DNA of 64,000 bases, taken from positions 1,860,001 to 1,924,000 of the forward strand of contig NZ_CP018624.1 in the NCBI RefSeq assembly GCF_002327185.1, given 5' to 3'. The notes below the pieces were generated by a model. That model did not search any database and had not been told where the DNA came from. It saw only the letters and a list, made by a program, of their open reading frames with translations. Positions 36,915 through 45,499 of this stretch are shown piece by piece; the stretch's first letter is position 1; the number at the start of each line of letters is the position of its first letter. The stretch comes from Clostridium chauvoei. Its GTDB lineage: Bacteria > Bacillota > Clostridia > Clostridiales > Clostridiaceae. Both the position numbers and the translations under genes were made by a program.

Positions 36915-37532
36915 TTACTTTAACTCTATCATTTTAACACTATCATTTGAAGATAAACTTGCTGCATTAGCCTCATCTGTATCTAAATGCAATTCTAACT
37001 TATAACTATCATTTACCCTTACAACAACATCTCCAAAAATAGTCTTTCTATCTCCTAATGTTATTACATTAACACTTTCTCCATTTTTAACATTGAATCC
37101 CTTAGCTTCATTTGAATTCATATGAATATGTCTTTTAGCTATTATTACATTTTCTTTTAAAATAATATTTCCTTTTGGTCCAATAACGCATATTTTTTCT
37201 GATCCTTTTAAGTCTCCAGACTCTCTAAGAGGACAGTTTTTTATACCTAATATAAAGCTATCTGTTTTTGAAATTTCTACTTGACTTGATTTTCTAACTG
37301 GCCCAAGAACTCTCACATTAAAAATACATCCTTTAGGTCCTGCTATATATACTGTTTCTTTTGCTGCAAACTGACCAGGTTGTTTTAAATTTTTCATTTC
37401 TGTTAATTTGTATCCTTTGCCAAAAAGAGCATCTAAATCTTCTTGGCTTAGATGTATATGCCTATTAGATACCCCTACCGGAATCTCCCTCTTAAGTAAT
37501 TCCTCATAATTGTTATTTAAATTTTTGTTCAT
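36915..37532 (-). CDS. pduL: Phosphate propanoyltransferase
   Basis: 205 residues with the two PduL domains and their zinc-binding histidine motifs, VSNRHIHLSQEDL near 21 and AKRHIHMNSNEA near 130. The C-terminal ELHLDTDEANAA holds a further metal ligand. Converts propanoyl- or acetyl-CoA and phosphate to acyl phosphate and CoA. There is no microcompartment operon nearby and no long encapsulation peptide at the N-terminus, so it probably acts in general acetate/propionate formation rather than in a shell. Confidence 0.9.
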   Translation of the reverse strand: MNKNLNNNYEELLKREIPVGVSNRHIHLSQEDLDALFGKGYKLTEMKNLKQPGQFAAKETVYIAGPKGCIFNVRVLGPVRKSSQVEISKTDSFILGIKNCPLRESGDLKGSEKICVIGPKGNIILKENVIIAKRHIHMNSNEAKGFNVKNGESVNVITLGDRKTIFGDVVVRVNDSYKLELHLDTDEANAASLSSNDSVKMIELK

Positions 37533-37610
37533 TTACAGTCACCCTTTCATGCACTTCTTAGTTGTCTACTAAAATTAACCTCTATAATTAATATGCTTTT
37601 AACAAAATAA

Positions 37611-37646
37611 AAAAGAACCTCAATAATTTTATATTGAAGTTCTTTT
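37611..37646 (-). terminator. Terminator of the chemoreceptor gene
   Basis: AAAAGAACCTCAATA pairs with TATTGAAGTTCTTTT (one mismatch), loop ATTTTA. Confidence 0.8.
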
Positions 37647-37654
37647 ACTATATT

Positions 37655-39710
37655 CTATAATTTAAATACGTCTATATTCTTTTTTACGTCCTCCGCCATG
37701 TATTGTAATTCTTCAGCACTTTTATTTACTATTGAAAAAGTAGCTTCTTGCTCTGTTACTGATGCATTAACCTCTTCTGTTATAGCTGCTATTTGTTCTG
37801 TTGAACTAGCTACTTCTGAAATCGCTGTTAATACTTTTTCTTTTTTATCATTTACAATATTTACATCATTGCCTATTTCTTTTGTAGTTTCAACCATTTT
37901 ATTTAAAACACCATGCATTTTACTAAAAGCATCTTCCATTAGTTCAAAGTTTTTCTTTTCTTCATCACTCATTTTTTCAGTTGTTATTAAAGTATTTCTT
38001 GTATTATTAACTAATAAGTCAATAGATTGTATAATTGAACCAATATTATCTGTTGCCTTTTGAGTTTCATTTGATAAACTCCTTATTTCATCTGAAATAA
38101 CTGCAAATCCTCTACCAGCTTCCCCTGCTCTTGCTGCTTCGATAGCGGCATTTAATGATAAAAGATTAGTTTGTTCCGCAATATTTTTGATAATTCCTAA
38201 GAAATTAGATATATTATTTATTCCACTAAATAACTTTTCAATAGTTTCTTTTAATTCATTAAAACTTTCAATAGATTCCTTCTTTGAATCAATTAACACT
38301 CCTATTTTTTCGTTACTTTCATTTAAAGAAGTCACTACCTCATTATTAGCATTAATCATTAATTTATTATTATTTTCAAGACTATTTATAGCTTCCTCTA
38401 AATCCTTAGTTTGACTTTCTGTTTCTTGTGCTTGTTGTGCTACATTATATGTTTTTTGAGATATACCACTCATAGCTTGAGTTATTTCATGATTAGATGC
38501 TGAAACTTCTTCATTTACTGCTGATAAATTTTGTGATTGTTCATTAACTGTAATAATTGATTTATCTATATCTTTTAATATACTTCCTAGACTCTCTACG
38601 GTCTTATTAATTTGATGCGCTAATTCTTCAATTTCATCCTTTGTACTAATATCGTTAATTCTAATGCTTAAATCACCTTTTGAAATATCCTCCATGCTTC
38701 TAGTAAGTTTTTTTATTGGTTCTGTAAGCTTCTTTGATACAAAATACATAATTATTAAAGCTATTATTAATATTATTATTCCGATAATTCTAGTTGAATT
38801 AAATGCTTCACTTATTGTATTTTTTATATCATCTACATATCCAGTTGAATAGACATGCCATCCAAGTTCAGGTATTACTGTAGTTAAAGCAATTTTTTTC
38901 TTCTCCATTATATGTAAAATCAATTTGAGTAATTTCGTTAGATTTCTCATTAGAACCCTTATCTATTTCATCTATTCCTGTAATATTTCCTATAATATTT
39001 TTATCCTTACTATAAAGAATATTTCCACTTTTATCAGTTAAAAATACTTCGTATCTTTCATGATTATATTGACTTAATAATGAGTCATATCCATCTGCAA
39101 TTACATCTTTGCAAATTGTTCCCAAAAAATTTCCATTTTCATCATTCATTCTTTTAGCTACAACATTAATATAATTGCCTGTTTCATTTGATTTAATTAC
39201 GTCTGAATAATATATATCTTCTCCATTTTTTGTGTTAATAAAATACTCTCTATTTGATACATCTGCTAATAAGGCAGACTTATCACCAGCTAAAACAACT
39301 ATACCATCTTTATTTACTATATATTCATTTTCTATATATCCGCTTTTAATATCCTTAGTTAAAATATTACTTAGCTTGTTTTGTGTTTCTATTGAAGATG
39401 GTTTCTTATTTTTTAAATCTTTAATATCTACTTTTATAAAATTAATAAAATCGTCATGAAAAATATATCCATTAACCTCTATAGCTTCATTTCTCATTTT
39501 TTCTTCTAGAGTATTTGATATTCCAGTTACATCAGCTTTTAATGTAAGTAATATTTGCTCATATTGCTTCTTTTCCATAGCATTAAATGTAAATCTACTT
39601 GTTATTATTGAGCTAAATATTAATATTGCACCAACTATTAATATTAATTTGCCTTGGATTGACTTTAAAATATTTTTACTTTTACTTCTATTAATATGTT
39701 CTTTTTTCAT
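37655..39710 (-). pseudogene. Methyl-accepting chemotaxis protein with a frameshift
   Basis: Two frames make one receptor of about 665 residues. The first (38868-39710) has a transmembrane helix at about 20-40 and a dCache-type sensor with YIVNKDGIVVLAG and REYFINTKNGEDIYYSD. The second (37655 to about 38900) continues with [10 protein letters not shown], the second transmembrane helix, a HAMP domain ([20 protein letters not shown]) and the signalling tip [20 protein letters not shown]. The shift is in an A7 run at about 38890-38896, where six A's give [13 protein letters not shown]. Either a recent loss or a sequence error. Confidence 0.88.
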
Positions 39711-39930
39711 ATCTTCATCAACCTCCCCTTTCTAAATCAAAAATATGATATTTCACAAAATTTAAAAAATATGCTTCTCTATAATACTTTCGTACCATAT
39801 TAATTAAAATTTACTTTTTTTTAGTTTTAATTTTATTTATTATTTTTTTAAATAAGACATAGTTTCTTAGTAAATTATTTACTATTAATTATTAATTTGT
39901 GATAATATAAATTCAGAGGTGATATAAATA

Positions 39931-40329
39931 ATGAAAAAGTTAGTAACAGTAGTTGGAGCAATAATTGAAAATAATAATAAAGAAATTCTTTGCGCTTTAC
40001 GCTCAAAAGATATGGTATTACCTAAGTTTTGGGAATTTCCTGGTGGTAAAATTGAAGAGGGCGAAAGTATTGGTGAAGCAATAGTTAGAGAAATTAAAGA
40101 AGAATTAGATTGTCAAATTGAATTTATAGATGTCTTTAATGATAATACTCATGAATATGAAAATATTATAGTTAATTTAATAGTTACAAGATGCAAATTA
40201 ATAAATGGTACACCAAAAGCTAATGAACATGCTAAATTATTATGGTTACCTATAGATTACCTAGAGAGCTTAACATGGGCACCTGCTGATGTTGCTGCTG
40301 TAAAAGAATTAGTGAAATCACTAAAATAG
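39931..40329 (+). CDS. mutT: MutT-type 8-oxo-dGTP diphosphatase
   Basis: 132 residues. The Nudix box GGKIEEGESIGEAIVREIKE at about 38-57 is complete, preceded by FWEFP as in MutT. Cleans oxidised GTP from the nucleotide pool. Ribosome site AGAGGTGATATAA. The last base of its TAG stop is the first base of the IS1182 end, so the true stop may have been provided by the insertion and the original tail may have differed. Confidence 0.9.
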   Translation: MKKLVTVVGAIIENNNKEILCALRSKDMVLPKFWEFPGGKIEEGESIGEAIVREIKEELDCQIEFIDVFNDNTHEYENIIVNLIVTRCKLINGTPKANEHAKLLWLPIDYLESLTWAPADVAAVKELVKSLK

Positions 40330-40368
40330 GGGCTGTCGCACTAAATAATAGTGCACAGCTCCTTTTTG
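40328..40368 (+). terminator. Hairpin terminator formed by the IS1182 left end
   Basis: AGGGGCTGT-GCACTA and TAGTGC-ACAGCTCCTTTTT form an imperfect hairpin with a T-tail. It terminates mutT transcription at the element's edge. Confidence 0.7.
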
Positions 40369-42207
40369 ATGCAAAAAAATAAATCCCAAACTCAATAGTT
40401 TAGGATTTATGGTAAAATGTTTTTTATGCAACTAAAAAATATTTTACAACAAAATTATACTGTAAATCGAAAGTTTTATCAATTAAAACTTCCTTTTGAT
40501 ATAGATTGCATAATTCCAGAAAATGATTCGGTGAGATTACTAAGTCAGTTTGTAGAGGAGATGGATTTAACTGACCTATATTCTACTTATTCTAAAATAA
40601 GAGAAAATCAAGTATCGCCAACGAACATGTTAAAGATTGTGCTTTATGGATATATGAATGGTTTCTATTCTTCACGAGATATAGAAACAGCATGTCTTAG
40701 AGATATAAATTTTATGTTTTTACTCGAAGGGGCATCTGCTCCGGATCACTCAACATTTGCAAGATTTAGAAGTTTACATTTTGCTCCATGTGCTGAAAAG
40801 ATATTGGCTGAAATGTCTAATTTTCTTTATGAGATTGGAGAAATATCAGGCAGATCAATATTTATTGATGGTACTAAAATAGAAGCTTATGCAAATAAAT
40901 ATACATTCGTTTGGAAAAAAGCTGTGACAAAAAACATGGCTAAATTATTAACAAAAATAGCCGACCTTGTAAAAGAATGCGAAGAACTTTATGGTATTAA
41001 ATTGATTTATAAAAATAAAGTTCAAATGAGGCACGTAAAAAAGCTAAAGAAAAGGCTTTATGAATTAAAGAAAATTGAAACTATTGAATTCGTCCACGGA
41101 TGTGGTAAAAGAAAATCACCACTTCAAAAATCTATAGAGAAGCTTGAAGAGTATCTTTCAAAATTCAAAGAATATAACCAAAAAGTATACACCTGCGGAG
41201 AAAGAAATAGTTATTCAAAAACAGATAATGACGCTACTTTTATGAGAATGAAAGAAGATGCTATGAAAAATGGTCAACTTAAACCTGCTTATAATGTACA
41301 ACACGGTGTTGATGCAGAATATATTTCGTGGCTTACTGTGGGACCACAGCCAACAGATACTACTACATTAATACCCTTTTTAAAAAGTATGGAATGGCAT
41401 CTAAATTTTAAATATTCAAAAATAGTTGCTGATGCTGGCTATGAAAGTGAAGAGAATTACTCATTTATTGAGGATAATAATCAAATAGCATTTATTAAAC
41501 CTTCTAATTATGAAATATCAAAGACAAGAAAGTATAAGAATGATATTGGCAGAATAGAAAATATGGATTATGACGCTGAGAATGATTTATTTATTTGCCA
41601 GAATGGTAAGACTCTAAAAGTCAATGGTATAAAGTTCAAGAAATCTAAAACAGGATATGAAAGTGAAAAAACAATTTATTCATGTGAGGACTGTAGTAAT
41701 TGTAGCTTTAAGAGTAAATGTATTAAAGGAAATAATTCTAAAATTCCATTTGGGGAAAGAACTAAGAAATTTGAAACTTCAAAAAAGTTTAATCGTCAAA
41801 GAAAAGAAGATTTAGAAAGAATTATTACTGATGAAGGCATCTTACTTAGAATAAATAGAAGTATTCAAGCAGAAGGCTCTTTTGCACAAGTAAAACATGA
41901 TATGAATTTCAGAAGATTTATGTGTCGTGGTCAAAAGAATGTTTTAGCAGAAAGCATCCTAATTGCTATGGCTCATAATGTTAATAAATTACATAACAAA
42001 ATACAATCTAACCGAACTGGTAAGCATTTATTTGAGCTAAAAGAAGCTTTATAGTTAAATTTTTTAAGTCTTTTTTATTAGCTTTATTAAAGTGCGTCTA
42101 TTTTTAAATAGAGTTTATTTATATTATAAAATGTGTAATAAATTTTATAAAAATATAGAAAAGGAGCTATCGCTAGCGGATTTTTTTACCCGCTATGCGA
42201 CAGCCCC
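40329..42207 (+). mobile_element. IS1182-family insertion sequence
   Basis: GGGGCTGTCGCA at the left and its inverse complement TGCGACAGCCCC at 42196-42207 bound a single DDE transposase gene. I find no target duplication (AAAATA on the left, TTTTTT on the right), so the exact ends are uncertain by a base or two. It lies between mutT and the convergent gntR-ABC operon. Confidence 0.85.
40417..42054 (+). CDS. IS1182-family transposase
   Basis: 545 residues. N-terminal DUF772-type domain (SPTNMLKIVLYGYMNGFYSS, APDHSTFARFR), DDE residues in IDGTKIEAYANKYTF (Asp), VADAGYESEEN (Asp) and the RSIQAEGSFAQVKHD region (Glu), plus a CEDCSNCSFKSKC cysteine cluster near 425. Intact. No strong ribosome site before the ATG at 40417; an in-frame start a few codons later is possible. 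A hairpin at 40379-40411 precedes the start and may limit translation. Confidence 0.9.
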   Translation: MFFMQLKNILQQNYTVNRKFYQLKLPFDIDCIIPENDSVRLLSQFVEEMDLTDLYSTYSKIRENQVSPTNMLKIVLYGYMNGFYSSRDIETACLRDINFMFLLEGASAPDHSTFARFRSLHFAPCAEKILAEMSNFLYEIGEISGRSIFIDGTKIEAYANKYTFVWKKAVTKNMAKLLTKIADLVKECEELYGIKLIYKNKVQMRHVKKLKKRLYELKKIETIEFVHGCGKRKSPLQKSIEKLEEYLSKFKEYNQKVYTCGERNSYSKTDNDATFMRMKEDAMKNGQLKPAYNVQHGVDAEYISWLTVGPQPTDTTTLIPFLKSMEWHLNFKYSKIVADAGYESEENYSFIEDNNQIAFIKPSNYEISKTRKYKNDIGRIENMDYDAENDLFICQNGKTLKVNGIKFKKSKTGYESEKTIYSCEDCSNCSFKSKCIKGNNSKIPFGERTKKFETSKKFNRQRKEDLERIITDEGILLRINRSIQAEGSFAQVKHDMNFRRFMCRGQKNVLAESILIAMAHNVNKLHNKIQSNRTGKHLFELKEAL

Positions 42208-42210
42208 TTT
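42160..42210. terminator. Hairpin terminator formed by the IS1182 right end
   Basis: AAAGGAGCTATCGCTAGCGG pairs with CCGCTATGCGACAGCCCCTT, with mismatches, around GATTTTTTTAC; it has a T-run on the plus side. It closes the transposase transcript and can also serve the convergent operon. Confidence 0.7.
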
Positions 42211-42211
42211 T

Positions 42212-42760
42212 TTAATCCATTAATATTTTATCGGTATTTTCTATGCTTAAAGAACCCCCAGTAGATCCCATCATTCCTAATAAAGCATTACTACCAATTC
42301 TAAATCTAAAATACTGAACATTGTAACTAATATTCATATAACTTAGATCAAAATAATCCTCATCAAATTTTATTCCTTTGGGAATCTGAAAAACATATAC
42401 GGATTCTTCTTCTCTGTCAATTCCATTTTTATAATTATAAAAATCACTTCTCCACCCTTCATTAAACCCTTTAAAAGAAAACTCTCCATTTGATAAATTT
42501 TTTTTACTACCAAAGCTTAATTTTAAATCATCAATACTAGCTATACCATTAAAATTATTTTTAAAAGAAATCTTTATATTTATATTTCCGTCCTCTTCTT
42601 CGTAACCTTCATATTTTATTGTAGGCTTCATGTTAAAGAAATATTTTTCAGATGAATTTATCCAGCTTTCTTTATCTTTTAAAATTACTTTTGAAAAACC
42701 TATAAATATCATTATACTCAAGAATATACTTATAGAGACCATTAAAAATTTTTTATTCAT
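42212..42760 (-). CDS. Membrane-anchored protein of the GntR-ABC operon, unknown family
   Basis: 182 residues. One N-terminal hydrophobic segment at about 6-24, then a polar, probably extracellular beta-rich domain (INIKISFKNNFNGIASIDDL). It has no lipobox. I do not recognise it. It is the last gene of gntR-ATPase-permease-this gene, 11 bases from the permease, so a role with the exporter, such as sensing or an accessory domain, is likely. Its stop lies five bases from the IS1182 end, so the native 3' flank has been replaced. Confidence 0.65.
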   Translation of the reverse strand: MNKKFLMVSISIFLSIMIFIGFSKVILKDKESWINSSEKYFFNMKPTIKYEGYEEEDGNINIKISFKNNFNGIASIDDLKLSFGSKKNLSNGEFSFKGFNEGWRSDFYNYKNGIDREEESVYVFQIPKGIKFDEDYFDLSYMNISYNVQYFRFRIGSNALLGMMGSTGGSLSIENTDKILMD

Positions 42761-42771
42761 AAATTCACCAC

Positions 42772-43425
42772 CTACACTATATCTTTCTTTTTATAAAATT
42801 TTACTGAGACATACATAGAAAAAATAAATACTACTATAAAAAATATAGTTATAGTTGTAAAATTTATATATTTAGTATCTATCCATTTAAATGCTACCTC
42901 TTCCAATCCATTTAATTTCATTGATATAAGAGATAAAAACTTAAAAGTAAATAGTCCTACTAATATTGATATTATTGGATTTAAAATTTTTGATGTTCTG
43001 TACGGATATTTAAAACTTATAGGTAAAATAATAGACATGATTATTAAAAATAGATTAATAGAAATATATATATCCTCCATAACTATAAACCTTGATAAAA
43101 AAAATAATTTTTCACTAGCTATAATAGAAGTTATTATTATTGTAATTAATAATATACTTATTGAAAAAATATACTTGCTATATATAACATCTTCTCTTTT
43201 TAATGGCATACTCAAAATAAACCTATCACTTTTATTTTCATAATCACAATAAAAAGTATTTACTACTATAAAGTAGGTTGTAACTATAGGTAAAAATCGT
43301 GGTATATAATAATTTATCATTGGTAATAAAATAAAACTCAAAAAAATTATTATTAATACTGATTTTACAGATATAATCCTTAATGTATTTATAAAATCCT
43401 TTTTTATTAGATTAAACATTCCCAT
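42772..43425 (-). CDS. ABC-2 type permease
   Basis: 217 residues with six hydrophobic segments. SDRFILSMPLKREDVIYSKY near 68-87 matches ABC-2 exporters of the bacitracin/antibiotic-resistance and YtrC type (LPVSRKEIVxSKY). Overlaps the ATPase gene by 14 bases. Probably exports or protects against an envelope-active compound; the substrate is unknown. Confidence 0.75.
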   Translation of the reverse strand: MGMFNLIKKDFINTLRIISVKSVLIIIFLSFILLPMINYYIPRFLPIVTTYFIVVNTFYCDYENKSDRFILSMPLKREDVIYSKYIFSISILLITIIITSIIASEKLFFLSRFIVMEDIYISINLFLIIMSIILPISFKYPYRTSKILNPIISILVGLFTFKFLSLISMKLNGLEEVAFKWIDTKYINFTTITIFFIVVFIFSMYVSVKFYKKKDIV

Positions 43426-44251
43426 CCCCCTTTAAATAATGATACATTATATCATCAAGAGTCACTCTTTCTGATTCCTCTATATCTTTATCAATGTTGT
43501 TAATAAAAAATCCTTCATAAAAATAAGGAGTTTTCTTTATATTAATAAAGTTTATATTCTTACTTTCTAATTCTTCCTTTGTTCCTCTAATTATCCTATA
43601 CTTGTCTTTTATACTTTCCATATCCCTTGAGAAAATTAATTTCCCATTATTAATGAAAGTAATATAATCTGCTATTGAATCTAAATCAGAAGTTATATGT
43701 GTTGATAATAAAACACTTACATCGCCATCTTCTATAGCCTCCTGTAAAATATTTAGAATATCTTTTCTTACTGCTAAATCTAATCCTGCTGTTGGTTCAT
43801 CTAATATTAATAACCTTGCATTATGTGATAAAGCATTCGCTAACATAAGTCGCATAGATTCTCCCTTTGACAAAGATCCTATTATAGACTTCTTACTTAT
43901 ATTAAATCTTTCTAAATAACCATTAAAAATACTTGAATTAAAATTTATATACATATTTGATATAAGTTTTTCGAAATCCTTTACTTTTAAATTACTATAA
44001 AAATTTAAATCATCATAAACAAAGCCTATGTTATTTTTCACCATAATTTCATCATCTAAAATAACTTTTCCATCAAATTCAATACTACCTTTATAAGGAA
44101 TTAATAATCCTAAGATGCTTTTTATTAAAGTTGTTTTTCCAGAACCATTAGGCCCTATTAATCCCATAATAAATCCATCTTTTAATTCAAAAGAAATATC
44201 ATCTAAAATAAAATCTCCCACTTTCTTCTTTAAACCCTCTACCCTTAACAT
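43412..44251 (-). CDS. ABC transporter ATPase
   Basis: 279 residues, one ABC module: Walker A GPNGSGKTT near 34, signature SLSKGESMRLMLA (a K replaces the usual second G), Walker B LLILDEPTAGLD. The C-terminal 60 residues are the extra domain of YtrB/BcrA-type exporters. Two bases after the GntR gene. Confidence 0.9.
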   Translation of the reverse strand: MLRVEGLKKKVGDFILDDISFELKDGFIMGLIGPNGSGKTTLIKSILGLLIPYKGSIEFDGKVILDDEIMVKNNIGFVYDDLNFYSNLKVKDFEKLISNMYINFNSSIFNGYLERFNISKKSIIGSLSKGESMRLMLANALSHNARLLILDEPTAGLDLAVRKDILNILQEAIEDGDVSVLLSTHITSDLDSIADYITFINNGKLIFSRDMESIKDKYRIIRGTKEELESKNINFINIKKTPYFYEGFFINNIDKDIEESERVTLDDIMYHYLKGDGNV

Positions 44252-44253
44252 AC

Positions 44254-44628
44254 CTACTCTCCTTCATATAATAAATTAATAATATTAATTACGTCTTCCT
44301 TTTTAAGCTTTATTGTTCTTGCAGTTTTTATAACTTCATCAAGTTTATTTTCTATTTCCTTTAACTTTTCTTCATATATAAGTTCTTTGTTGAAATAAGA
44401 AACATAACTTCCTTTTCCGCCTACAGTTTCAATAAACCCTTGCTTTTCTAGTTCATCATAAGCTCTTTTGCTTGTAATTACACTTATATTTAAATCTTTT
44501 GCTAAAGATCTTATAGATGGAAGTTTTTCATTTGCTTTTATTTCACCCTCTATTATCCCTTGCTTTATTCCATTTACTATTTGCTCATAAATAGGTAACT
44601 TAGATGAATTACTAATTACTATTTTCAT
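44254..44628 (-). CDS. GntR-family regulator, YtrA type
   Basis: 124 residues, short as in the YtrA subfamily: a winged helix (PIYEQIVNGIKQGIIEGEI, LPSIRSLAKDLNISVITSKR) and a short helical C-terminus for dimerisation instead of a ligand-binding domain. YtrA regulators repress their own ABC operon. The 35-base palindrome just upstream of the start is the likely operator. Confidence 0.88.
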   Translation of the reverse strand: MKIVISNSSKLPIYEQIVNGIKQGIIEGEIKANEKLPSIRSLAKDLNISVITSKRAYDELEKQGFIETVGGKGSYVSYFNKELIYEEKLKEIENKLDEVIKTARTIKLKKEDVINIINLLYEGE

Positions 44629-44653
44629 TTTTTACACTTCTCTCTTAATTTAG

Positions 44654-44688
44654 TTAATACTGTATATATATAGTATATACAGTATTAA
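44654..44688. promoter_or_regulatory. Operator of the GntR-ABC operon
   Basis: TTAATACTGTATATA (44654-44668) and TATATACAGTATTAA (44674-44688) are perfect 15-base arms around TATAG. It lies 26 bases upstream of the gntR start, so it probably overlaps the promoter and mediates autorepression. Confidence 0.75.
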
Positions 44689-44721
44689 CATATATGGTCA
44701 AGATTTTTTCTAAAAAAAATA

Positions 44722-44747
44722 AAACCTAGGTGTTTTACCTAAGTTTT
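44722..44747 (-). terminator. Terminator of the acetyltransferase gene
   Basis: AAACCTAGGT and ACCTAAGTTT with one mismatch; overlaps the stop codon at 44735-44737. Confidence 0.65.
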
Positions 44748-45175
44748 TTTCTCATTGTAACCATATTTTCTATACTATCAAAGCCTCTTTTTTTATAGAA
44801 CCCTTCAGCCTTTTCTGATTTAGTAGTTAATAATGTAATTTCATCTATTCCTCTACTTTTTAATCTACTTGTAAATTCCTCTAGTACTATACTTCCTAAT
44901 CCTTTACTTTGAATAGTTGTATCTACACAAAACTCTTTTATATTAAATTGCATTCCATTATAGTAGTATTCATGATTTCCAAGAATCACCCCTACAGGTT
45001 TATCTTCTTCATAAGCTACCATTCCATAAAACCCCTCACAATTTACCATTTGTGTTAATCTTTTTATTACAGTTTCTATAGTCCACTTATCATTCCACGG
45101 CTCTCTATTAAAAGCATTTATATATAGTTCTGTTAAAATCTCTATGTCTTCTTTTTTCATTTCTTCATATCTCAT
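44735..45175 (-). CDS. GNAT-family N-acetyltransferase
   Basis: 146 residues. CVDTTIQSKGLGSIVLEEFTSRL at about 86-108 is the acetyl-CoA-binding QxxGxG/A motif, and KAEGFYKKRGF the last motif. The FNREPWNDKWTIE opening is common in Clostridial acetyltransferases of unknown substrate. Monocistronic, AGGAGAGAATT ribosome site. Confidence 0.85.
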   Translation of the reverse strand: MRYEEMKKEDIEILTELYINAFNREPWNDKWTIETVIKRLTQMVNCEGFYGMVAYEEDKPVGVILGNHEYYYNGMQFNIKEFCVDTTIQSKGLGSIVLEEFTSRLKSRGIDEITLLTTKSEKAEGFYKKRGFDSIENMVTMRKKLR

Positions 45176-45209
45176 ATAATTCTCTCCTCTAACCTTTAAT
45201 ATAATAAAA

Positions 45210-45247
45210 ATCAGCGAGCTTTATTCTTATTAAAACTCACTGTTTTT
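45210..45247 (-). terminator. Terminator of the copper operon
   Basis: CAGTGAG and CTCGCTG (one G-T pair) followed by ATTTTTATT on the minus strand. Confidence 0.6.
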
Positions 45248-45250
45248 TTA

Positions 45251-45457
45251 TTATTCTACACTTATTACATCATATCCTTCTTCTTCTATAGCTTCTTTTA
45301 AAACTATATTATCAACTACTTCTGTTTCAATAGTTGCATACTTTCCTTCCAAGTTAACATCTACTTGTGATACTCCCTCTAAAGCTTCCAACGCTTCTTT
45401 AACATGAGCTACACAATGGTTACAACTCATTCCTTCAATTAAAATTTTCTTTTTCAT
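45251..45457 (-). CDS. copZ: Copper chaperone
   Basis: 68 residues, one heavy-metal-associated domain with the metal site MSCNHC (Cys12 and Cys15). Passes Cu(I) in the cytoplasm to CopA. Its binding site has the MxCxHC form typical of CopZ. Lies 42 bases after copA with its own AGGAGGGTTAAT ribosome site. Confidence 0.92.
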   Translation of the reverse strand: MKKKILIEGMSCNHCVAHVKEALEALEGVSQVDVNLEGKYATIETEVVDNIVLKEAIEEEGYDVISVE

Positions 45458-45499
45458 AATTAACCCTCCTAATACTCTATTTTATTAACCTTTTAATAT

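Noticed and set aside
36915-37532. Bacterial microcompartment locus suggested by pduL.
   Set aside because: No shell proteins (BMC-T/H/P) or signature enzymes are adjacent, and there is no clear encapsulation peptide.
40329-42207. Target-site duplication for the IS1182-family element.
   Set aside because: Flanks AAAATA and TTTTTT do not match; no duplication can be claimed.
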